A stretch of 5,438 nucleotides of DNA from Lachnospiraceae bacterium UBA935 (GTDB lineage: Bacteria > Bacillota > Clostridia > Lachnospirales > Lachnospiraceae). Of the stretch, positions 1 to 5,436 are shown in pieces. Where the stretch lies: assembly GCA_002293525.1 (NCBI GenBank), contig DBDJ01000046.1:13262-18699 (forward strand), given 5' to 3'. The position numbers and the translations under genes were made by a program. Position 1 is the stretch's first letter. The number at the start of each line of letters is the position of its first letter. The notes beneath the pieces were generated by a model. The model did no database searches and had not been told where the DNA came from. It saw only the letters and a program-made list of their open reading frames with translations.

Positions 1-20
1 CTGGTGAAAATCCATTAAAA

Positions 21-794
21 TCAAGGGAATATTTTAATATAAACTGCCGCGATATTGTCCCGGCCGCCGTGTTGATTGGCACGGCTGATTAAGCGGTCAC
101 ATATGCGGTCCGGGCTTTTGCTGGAGCGCAGCAAGCACACGATGGCATCGTCTTCCACCATGCCGAACAGCCCGTCGCTGCATAGGAGCAGCCGGTCGCC
201 CGGCTTTACATCCATGATGTAGAGCTCCGGCGTCGCGGGAACGGGCATCCCGACAAAAGCCGTCAGCCGCGAGCTCGACGGGTGGTACTTCGCGTCTGAC
301 TCGGTAAGCTCGCCGTTTTTCACCAGGATAGCCGCCATATTCTGATCTTCCGTTATCTGGCACAGCTGTTTCTTGTATTTGGGCAGCATATACCCGCGGC
401 TGTCCCCGAGGCAGCCGAAGATAGCCTTATTCTGGACGAGCCAGACCCCGACAAAGGTCGCACCGAAGGTGAACCGGTTGTCCGCATTGCCGGCTTCGTA
501 AAGGTTGTTGCTCATCAGGCGGAGAGAATCCACAAATGCCGTCGCCGCCTTGTTGACATCCTGATGGTCGGCATATTCATCCATGCTTATTTTCATCAGA
601 CCGGGGGCTGTCTTGCTGACAAATTCTGCGGCCAGCTTCCCGTTTGCCAGCCCTCCCATCCCGTCGGACACGGCGAAAAATCCCAGCTCCGGACACAGCA
701 CCGCCTCATCCTGGTTGCTGCTCCTGCGTCTTCCGATATCCGTTTTTCCCGCAGCGCGGAAAGAAAAATCAAAGAATTCTGTGACTGTTCTCAA
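21..794 (-). CDS. PP2C-family protein Ser/Thr phosphatase
   Basis: A 257-residue soluble, metal-dependent phosphatase (PPM/PP2C family) that should remove phosphate from Ser/Thr residues, most likely those added by the kinase encoded directly upstream. The single catalytic domain fills the protein, the usual length for bacterial members. Motifs seen in order: NQDE (27-30), SDGMGG (43-48), FGAT (110-113), GDSR (130-133), SRLT (175-178), CSDGL (205-209) and GGRDN (243-247). The expected metal-binding aspartates D29, D44, D207 and D246 are all present, so it should be active. The usual (T/S)xDHS motif reads EDQN (149-152). No signal peptide or membrane segment is visible. The start is TTG: it follows the kinase stop codon with no gap and has a perfect AAGGAGG 8 bases upstream. 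No later start would keep the first catalytic motif. The specific substrate is inferred from context only. Confidence 0.95.
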   Translation of the reverse strand: MRTVTEFFDFSFRAAGKTDIGRRRSSNQDEAVLCPELGFFAVSDGMGGLANGKLAAEFVSKTAPGLMKISMDEYADHQDVNKAATAFVDSLRLMSNNLYEAGNADNRFTFGATFVGVWLVQNKAIFGCLGDSRGYMLPKYKKQLCQITEDQNMAAILVKNGELTESDAKYHPSSSRLTAFVGMPVPATPELYIMDVKPGDRLLLCSDGLFGMVEDDAIVCLLRSSKSPDRICDRLISRANQHGGRDNIAAVYIKIFP

Positions 795-2507
795 TTAAAT
801 AACCTCCTTGACCGCACTTCTCACGTGGCTGGGAAGGGCGGACACGATATCTTCCCGGAGCGATGCCGCGACTGTGTAGCCGATCACCGGCTGTTCCTGA
901 AGCGCTTGATCGATCACTTCGGCAAGCTTGCCGGGGATATTGCCGTTACGCTTGAGAATCGGAACCGCGCTTTCGGTAACAATGATTTCCCAGACATTTT
1001 TACCCCGCCGGAAGTTCTTGGGGAATTTGCCCGTAAGCATGTTATAATAGGTCGCAGCCGCCGCCCATACATCTACCTCCGGCTTGGCGTACTTAAAATT
1101 GATCGCCTGCTGCCGTGGCATGAAGACCGGTGTTCCCATAACCGTTCCGGTTTGAGTAGCCCGTGACAAGCCGGCTGTGTCAAAGGCTTTCGCCATGCCC
1201 AGATCCGCTATCTTCACTACTGCTTTTTCAGACCGATCGGACAGAAAGATATTCCCCGGCTTCAGATCCCTGTGAACGATGCCGTGCACATCCTTCGTTC
1301 CTTTCCACAGGCCGGCCTGGATGCCGGTTCCGATGGATGCGCTGTGAACGTAGCTGAGCCCGGAAAGCAGCTGTAAGACAATGCGTGTTGCCGTTTCCAG
1401 CGGAAGCTTTCCGCCGTTTTGATCCATCAGATCCTCCACGCTGCCGCCTTCGCACAAATCCATCAGGATATAGAAAATACCGTTGCTGCAGCCAGTCTGG
1501 TAAGTGGCAATGACGTTCTGGTGGTCTAGATATTTTCCGATCTCCGCCTCGCGTAAAAAAAGGGCTTTCATAGTGTCATTGGCTTTTACCTCCGGAAGCA
1601 TCGTCTTAAGGGCATAATACGTTCCGGAGCTTATTTCTTTCACTTTCCAGACTTCACCCATGGCGCCTTTCCCGAGCAGCTTGATTTTCTCGAAGCCTTC
1701 GATCGGGGAGCCTGAGCGGGCTTCGCCCGGTCTTGTCCCGAGCATTCCGCCGAGCATATCCCGAAGCACGGCATCAACCATTTTGGCGCGGTCCGCAAGA
1801 CAGTCGGGGCAGAGATTATTGTCGTCGTCTGCGGGCGTGAACTTTTTCCCGCACCCGGCACAGTCTTTCGTTCGATTCTGTTTTATTTTCAGTTCAAATT
1901 CTTCCGCGAATTGCCGGGCCATACGCTCGGCCTCGGCACGTTCGGCGACTTTCTTGACTTTCTTTTGCGCCGCCTCTCTTTCCATCTCAGCTTGCCTTTC
2001 GTTCTGGAAGCAGCTCTCACAGATCCGATCCCTTTGGGAGTTAAGCCGCACCAGCCCGGCATCTTCGGGCACGGTCGCACCGTCTTCGCCGTCAGGCGCA
2101 AGCTCGGCATTGCATATGGCACACCGCAACGTTACCGCTGTCTCAATACCCAGCTTTAACTCACACCGGCTGCCAAGCCCTAAGACATCGCCGTCATGTA
2201 GAATATACTCTTCTCGCCCTTCTATTTCTCGTCCTTCTATATTGACATCTTCCGGTTCTCGCCCGCGTTCGCGCTGACCGATCTTTTTCCCGTTCAAGAA
2301 CGTGCCGTTGAGGCTGCCGAAATCCTGAAGCTTTACCTCCGGCGGTGTGATTTCAAGTATGCAATGATAGCGCGACACGGTATTTTCGGGCAGGACAATC
2401 CCACAGTCACCCTGTCGCCCGATAAAGATCCGCGTCTTTTCTTCATATTCATAGACTTTGCCAGCCAGCAAGCCTTTTGTAACTTTAATAGTGATCTTCC
2501 CGGGCAT
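795..2507 (-). CDS. FHA / zinc-ribbon / Ser-Thr protein kinase (Hanks type)
   Basis: A 570-residue cytosolic protein kinase with no membrane segment. Residues 1-115 form an FHA phospho-Thr-binding domain (GR 30-31, SRYH 45-48, NGT 67-69) with a charged loop insertion at about 77-100. Cys pairs C129/C132 and C163/C166 follow, then an Ala/Glu/Lys-rich probable coiled coil (167-210), then a clean Cys4 ribbon (C216/C219, C233/C236). The kinase domain spans about 270-535: Gly loop GKGAMGEV (279-286), Lys K301, helix-C Glu E320, catalytic loop HRDLKPGN (412-419), and DLG (435-437) in place of DFG. Catalytic residues K301, D414, N419 and D435 are intact, so activity is expected. Two oddities: about 20 extra residues (389-408) before HRD, and PRQ (464-466) where APE normally stands. 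T451, T453 and T455 in the activation segment are candidate autophosphorylation sites. The ATG at 2507-2505 overlaps the upstream stop by one base (TAATG), with GGAGG 10 bases upstream. PP2C follows directly. Confidence 0.95.
   Translation of the reverse strand: MPGKITIKVTKGLLAGKVYEYEEKTRIFIGRQGDCGIVLPENTVSRYHCILEITPPEVKLQDFGSLNGTFLNGKKIGQRERGREPEDVNIEGREIEGREEYILHDGDVLGLGSRCELKLGIETAVTLRCAICNAELAPDGEDGATVPEDAGLVRLNSQRDRICESCFQNERQAEMEREAAQKKVKKVAERAEAERMARQFAEEFELKIKQNRTKDCAGCGKKFTPADDDNNLCPDCLADRAKMVDAVLRDMLGGMLGTRPGEARSGSPIEGFEKIKLLGKGAMGEVWKVKEISSGTYYALKTMLPEVKANDTMKALFLREAEIGKYLDHQNVIATYQTGCSNGIFYILMDLCEGGSVEDLMDQNGGKLPLETATRIVLQLLSGLSYVHSASIGTGIQAGLWKGTKDVHGIVHRDLKPGNIFLSDRSEKAVVKIADLGMAKAFDTAGLSRATQTGTVMGTPVFMPRQQAINFKYAKPEVDVWAAAATYYNMLTGKFPKNFRRGKNVWEIIVTESAVPILKRNGNIPGKLAEVIDQALQEQPVIGYTVAASLREDIVSALPSHVRSAVKEVI
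803..809 (-). promoter_or_regulatory. Ribosome binding site that fixes the TTG start of the PP2C gene
   Basis: AAGGAGG reads 809 to 803 on the minus strand, with an 8-base spacer to TTG at 794-792. The site lies inside the last codons of the kinase gene (V-K-E-V-I-stop). Ribosomes finishing the kinase therefore sit on the initiation site of the phosphatase, which suggests translational coupling. Confidence 0.85.
2211..2240 (-). repeat. 15-bp tandem repeat in the FHA loop (IEGRE x2)
   Basis: Two adjacent 15-base units, 2211-2225 and 2226-2240, differ at one base. They encode IEGRE-IEGRE (residues 90-99) in a charged loop inserted between FHA strands. The repeat keeps the reading frame. It looks like a recent slippage expansion in a tolerant surface loop. 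Confidence 0.85.
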
Positions 2508-3892
2508 TATATCTTATCCTCCCTGATTCCTTTTATTTGTGCAATAGTCGTAATCAACCACAAACTGCCGTACATGCTCAGCAAGACTATGGTTCCTGTC
2601 TGCATAGGAAACCATACAAATATCCAATGTAGATAAAACGCCAGCCCCGGCAGAAATAGCATAACAAACTGGTCTGATAAAAATTTGAAGATTTTGTACC
2701 CTTTACGGGCATCTGACTGTTGTGCGCTGGTAAGTTTTAATTGTATTGCCTGATAGATAGTATGCCAAAAATACAGATACCCGGCAATATACAGTATTTT
2801 CTCGATCCACGTTATCATTGTAAGTCCGGGTATAAAAAATACCGCGAAAACAAGCAGGGGCAGAGCAAGCTTCGTCGTCACATAACGCCAGATGATAAGC
2901 CCGGTTATTGTATCAAGACTATCTTTATTATCTTCAAGCTTAAGAAAGGCAGACCTTTGGCTTATGACCACGTACAATGAGACAGCACACAATAAAATCC
3001 GACCCATGATGTTCTGCTCTATCACTGTGTTGATGTACCAATAACCGGCAAATAATAAAGAAATACTACCCAGCAAAAAGAAAAACAGGCCAAATCCTTT
3101 AGAATAAATGCTGATAAGTAAACGTATACAGTTTATCAAAAGAATTGCCCCAAGTAATACTATTAAAACTTTAAAACCAAATGCCAATGGTGTTTGCGGG
3201 TCGATAATAAGACCAATAATCAGAAATGGGGCTTTCGGGTCGATAATAAAACCAAGAAGCAGAATAAGTAGTGAAGGAGTTACAAAAGTGGCAAGTACCG
3301 CAATAGCAAAATCCGCCAGCCATTTTTTAGTAACAGCTTTTTTTTGATTAAGAGTTGCCGGCTGATGCTGTGACTCTGCCAGGATATCTAGCTCTCTCTG
3401 AACATACTGCGCCATATTGATAAGCTTTTGGTACTGCGAAGCCGTCATGTAGTCCTGCCCTTTATCGTCTGCCGGCGGCGGCTTTGGCGGTGATTTATAA
3501 AGAGCTTTAATCGCTTGGGTAGGCTCCTGTTTAAATGCCATCAACAAACTTAGCGCATCAATTTCACTTTTACCGTCCAAATCGGCTATTTCCGCGGCCT
3601 TTTCAATGTATTGGTCAGCATTCACAACCGTATCGTTCGGTGCTTCCATAGCTGCTTTAAGCTTTTCCGCTGCTACATCAATATCATCTATTATTGCCGT
3701 TACTTCAGCCGCTACGGCATCGCCTTCCGTTCTGAAGCCTGCGTTGCTGATCGGCGGTTCGGCACACTTTGACAGCATCAGCAGCCCATAAAAAAGCTGT
3801 TCCGCAGATAATGTTTTATCTGCTGTGTCGGAAGCAAGCCTCAGCATATAACCTTGAGCAGCACATTCTGTCACCGCCTCTGATAATCGCAT
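2507..3892 (-). CDS. Clp-N-like domain fused to a polytopic membrane protein
   Basis: A 461-residue membrane protein that I cannot assign to a named family. Residues 1-132 are soluble and helical. They show two similar halves resembling the paired repeats of the ClpA/ClpC N-terminal domain: LSAEQLFYGLLML at 28-40, and EIDALSLLMAF with a following helix at 110-131. This resemblance is by eye and moderate. A Pro-rich linker (SPPKPPP 134-140) leads to a polar helix (150-175) and a Lys-rich patch (QKKAVTKK 183-190). About eight hydrophobic segments follow, near 192-216, 237-260, 266-288, 297-312, 340-360, 363-383, 403-426 and 431-451. The Lys patch suggests the N-terminal domain faces the cytoplasm. 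There is no catalytic motif and no AAA+ ATPase domain. ATG at 3892 has GGAAGGAG 6 bases upstream and begins 2 bases after the HTH gene stop. Its base composition is clearly more AT-rich than the kinase gene. Likely role (inference): membrane sensor, anchor or kinase substrate. Confidence 0.85.
   Translation of the reverse strand: MRLSEAVTECAAQGYMLRLASDTADKTLSAEQLFYGLLMLSKCAEPPISNAGFRTEGDAVAAEVTAIIDDIDVAAEKLKAAMEAPNDTVVNADQYIEKAAEIADLDGKSEIDALSLLMAFKQEPTQAIKALYKSPPKPPPADDKGQDYMTASQYQKLINMAQYVQRELDILAESQHQPATLNQKKAVTKKWLADFAIAVLATFVTPSLLILLLGFIIDPKAPFLIIGLIIDPQTPLAFGFKVLIVLLGAILLINCIRLLISIYSKGFGLFFFLLGSISLLFAGYWYINTVIEQNIMGRILLCAVSLYVVISQRSAFLKLEDNKDSLDTITGLIIWRYVTTKLALPLLVFAVFFIPGLTMITWIEKILYIAGYLYFWHTIYQAIQLKLTSAQQSDARKGYKIFKFLSDQFVMLFLPGLAFYLHWIFVWFPMQTGTIVLLSMYGSLWLITTIAQIKGIREDKI
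3186..3263 (-). repeat. 39-bp in-frame tandem duplication in the membrane gene
   Basis: Units 3186-3224 and 3225-3263 match at 33 of 39 bases by my alignment, including a 14-base identical core (3197-3210 and 3236-3249). They encode GFIIDPKAPFLI (214-225) and GLIIDPQTPLAF (227-238), a doubled hydrophobic IIDP motif between the first two membrane segments. The 13-codon unit preserves frame. Confidence 0.85.
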
Positions 3893-3894
3893 AA

Positions 3895-5052
3895 TTAACT
3901 CCTTCCTTTACTCCGGTAGATCTGCGTCAACGGTATATATTCACCTGTCTCCTGCTCAGACAGTACGCCGGCTTTATTCAGAAGCTCGAAAACATCTATG
4001 ACATACTGCAGGATACCGCTGTCGTTATAGCTGCTGTATGTTTCCTCAAACAAGCGTTCCACTTCGCTTTTCCGCCCTTCCGCCTCATAATACCTGACGC
4101 AGTCGGACGCCCGGCGCTCTTTTTCCTGATAAAACGCATACAGACCGTCCTGAACGTCGAGACCGCCCAGTATGTCTGCCACATTATGGTATTCAAAGTA
4201 GGGGTAGCGCTCGTGGGCACAGCGAAGTGACGTAAGCAGTGCGTGATCAATCCGGGTAACCGGCTCGGACAGCAGTCCGAAGCCGGCCAGTTCCAGCATG
4301 ATGTCAATTTCGTCCTCCGTCATATTCTTATAAAGCCCGAACACGATCAGTTTTGCCCGCAGCCCCTTGACCGTTATCTCCCGGTCCGCGATAAGGGGGT
4401 ATAACAGATTACGGACGGCCACCGGCATCTCGCCGGCGACATACATATCGTTGATGCTCTGCTCGCCGATGTGGAACAGGATAAAGCGGATCAATTCCGT
4501 ATGGGGGATATAGTTTTTGTCATAGGCTTTGAAGTAGTTATCATGTTCCAAGAGCCACTTCTCAAAACTGGCGACCGACTTTACCCGGGCAAAATCAAGG
4601 CTCAGATAGTTGGTTTTGATTTCTTCGGGTTCATCTGTCAGGATATAATCGTCAAGCTTGTATGATTTTATCATGTCACGGTACTTTTCAATAATGTCTC
4701 CACTTCCGGAAAACGCATCAAGGATAAAGCGGCATACGATATCAAGCGGATTCTTGACATAGAGCCGCGGATAACAGTTGCGGCACAAGAAATCGTTAAG
4801 CTCCTCTACATTCATGCCCAGTGCCATGCCAAGTTCCTTGAAGCGTTCCTTGCCATGAGGCCTGGCTCCTTTATTGAGCCATTTGCTTACCATGGTATGG
4901 GAAACATAAACCCGCTTGGCAAGCTCGCTGAGCGTCAGTCCGCGTGCCGCCATGCGGCCGGCTATGTCCTTGGAGAACTCATATCCTTCAAAAGATTCCA
5001 GCTGCTGCTTGATATGCTCAATATCATCTGCGAGAATATAATTATTTTTCAT
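3895..5052 (-). CDS. XRE-type helix-turn-helix protein with long helical C-terminal region
   Basis: A 385-residue soluble protein, first gene of the operon. Residues 38-90 form an XRE/HTH_3 DNA-binding domain (LTLSELAKRV, then VSHTMVSKWLNKG with the recognition helix, then a helical LGMALGMNVEEL stretch). Directly after it comes YPRLYVKNPLD (94-104), and a long mostly helical region runs to the C terminus. Residues about 230-275 resemble residues 68-111, with E84/E248, L89/L253, Y94/F258 and L97/L261 aligning, so part of the region may be a repeated helical module. C90 and C93 form a lone CxxC. No enzyme motif is seen. I chose ATG at 5052 because a purine-rich ribosome site precedes it. An in-frame GTG at 5085 would add 11 residues, but it lacks a ribosome site and abuts a TATAAT box. 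Role (inference): regulator of its own operon, or DNA-linked output of the kinase/phosphatase pair. Confidence 0.85.
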   Translation of the reverse strand: MKNNYILADDIEHIKQQLESFEGYEFSKDIAGRMAARGLTLSELAKRVYVSHTMVSKWLNKGARPHGKERFKELGMALGMNVEELNDFLCRNCYPRLYVKNPLDIVCRFILDAFSGSGDIIEKYRDMIKSYKLDDYILTDEPEEIKTNYLSLDFARVKSVASFEKWLLEHDNYFKAYDKNYIPHTELIRFILFHIGEQSINDMYVAGEMPVAVRNLLYPLIADREITVKGLRAKLIVFGLYKNMTEDEIDIMLELAGFGLLSEPVTRIDHALLTSLRCAHERYPYFEYHNVADILGGLDVQDGLYAFYQEKERRASDCVRYYEAEGRKSEVERLFEETYSSYNDSGILQYVIDVFELLNKAGVLSEQETGEYIPLTQIYRSKGRS

Positions 5053-5055
5053 AAT

Positions 5056-5070
5056 CCCACTTCCTCTCCT
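5056..5070 (-). promoter_or_regulatory. Ribosome binding site deciding the HTH gene start
   Basis: AGGAGAGGAAGTGGG (5070 to 5056) precedes ATG 5052-5050. The GAGG core at 5066-5063 has a 10-base spacer. No comparable site stands before the alternative GTG at 5085-5083, so initiation at ATG is preferred. Confidence 0.7.
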
Positions 5071-5076
5071 AACAGA

Positions 5077-5105
5077 ATTATACACCAGACGGTCTTAACA
5101 TTCTA
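5077..5105 (-). promoter_or_regulatory. Candidate proximal promoter (P2) of the operon
   Basis: A perfect -10 TATAAT lies at 5082-5077. The hexamer 17 bases upstream, TAGAAT (5105-5100), matches the -35 consensus at only 3 of 6 positions, so an activator may be needed. Transcription would begin near 5070, giving a very short leader that still holds the ribosome site. A small palindrome AGAC-C-GTCT lies in the spacer and could be a regulator half-site. It is short and may be chance. Confidence 0.4.
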
Positions 5106-5121
5106 CTATTACCATGAGAAA

Positions 5122-5187
5122 TCAAACAAGGTCACCGGATCCTTCATCAATTAGAATAGTTCTTGGTAAGTGTTTGACCTTCATCAT
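5122..5187 (-). CDS. Possible 21-residue leader peptide
   Basis: A short ORF starting Met-Met-Lys-Val-Lys-His and ending Gly-Asp-Leu-Val. AGAAGGG (5200-5194) stands 6 bases before its ATG, a good ribosome site, and a candidate promoter lies just upstream. It ends 69 bases before the HTH gene ATG and is in the same frame, separated by two in-frame stops (TGA 5124-5122 and a TAA near 5100). I recognise no family. It could be a regulatory leader, the remnant of a longer N terminus, or chance. Confidence 0.3.
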   Translation of the reverse strand: MMKVKHLPRTILIDEGSGDLV

Positions 5188-5221
5188 TGTCTGCCCTTCT
5201 TTCTTATATTAGGATAATACT

Positions 5222-5250
5222 ATTATATAGAGCAGTTATATGAGTGTTTA
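5222..5250 (-). promoter_or_regulatory. Candidate distal promoter (P1) of the operon
   Basis: A -35-like TAAACA (5250-5245, 4 of 6 to TTGACA), an exact 17-base spacer and a perfect -10 TATAAT (5227-5222) predict a start near 5215. That is about 28 bases before the possible leader-peptide ATG. The inverted repeat ATAAT-ACT-ATTAT (5214-5226) overlaps the -10 and predicted start. The region is AT-rich, so chance matches are likely and confidence is moderate. Confidence 0.45.
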
Positions 5251-5423
5251 TAAGCAAAGTTACAGGCATCCTCAATTCGATTTTAAAGTACTTGCCCTCC
5301 TCCATTGCCTCTTGTCTTTTCCGATAAAATATTATTATTCAGCAGTATATAAATATAGATAAGTATAGATACGCATTCACCAAATTAATCTTATTGTGTT
5401 TCCCGCATAATAGTCTTATAATC

Positions 5424-5436
5424 CTGTCTTTGACAG
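5424..5436. repeat. Short perfect inverted repeat CTGTC-TTT-GACAG
   Basis: Five-base arms with a 3-base centre. On the plus strand it contains TTGACA (5430-5435), a perfect -35 box pointing out of the window, whose -10 would lie beyond the edge. It could be an operator for a divergent gene, or a chance palindrome. Confidence 0.25.

Larger units (their letters stand above)
21..5052 (-). other. Four-gene phospho-signalling operon
   Basis: HTH, Clp-N/membrane, FHA-kinase and PP2C genes run in one direction with gaps of 2, -1 and 0 bases, and each has its own strong ribosome site. No terminator-like hairpin interrupts the run, and both candidate promoters lie upstream of the first gene. The spacing implies co-transcription and fixed stoichiometry of the four proteins. 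No terminator is visible in the 20 bases after the last gene, so further members may follow. Confidence 0.85.

Noticed and set aside
564..1166. Plus-strand 200-codon ORF opposite the phosphatase and kinase genes
   Set aside because: It is antisense to two genes with full catalytic motifs, has no recognisable domain, and spans their junction. It is a shadow frame.
2211..2240. IEGR motif read as a factor Xa-type protease site
   Set aside because: The match is coincidental. It lies in a native repeat loop, and nothing suggests an engineered tag.
1660..2277. Plus-strand 205-codon ORF opposite the FHA and zinc-ribbon part of the kinase
   Set aside because: Ser/Pro/Arg-rich low-complexity translation typical of an antisense shadow. 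The opposite strand encodes conserved FHA and Cys motifs.
21..2507. Assignment to a type VI secretion PpkA/PppA/Fha module
   Set aside because: No Tss component is present, the kinase has no membrane segment, and the neighbours are an XRE protein and a Clp-N-like membrane protein. Only the general kinase/PP2C/FHA logic is shared.
3996..4307. Minus-strand 103-codon ORF inside the HTH gene
   Set aside because: It overlaps the HTH gene in another frame and has no family resemblance or ribosome site that I can support.
4855..5154. Plus-strand 99-codon ORF across the HTH gene start and promoter region
   Set aside because: It is antisense to the HTH domain and shows no motif. It exists because the HTH segment lacks stops on the opposite strand.
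5206..5307. Minus-strand 33-codon ORF upstream of the distal promoter
   Set aside because: Its only purine-rich stretch is 2 bases from the ATG, too close to work well. It overlaps the promoter candidate and resembles nothing known.
5340..5375. AT-rich direct repeats considered as iterons, an origin or a CRISPR array
   Set aside because: Only two degenerate 10-base units in low-complexity sequence, with no spacers, DnaA boxes or Rep gene nearby.
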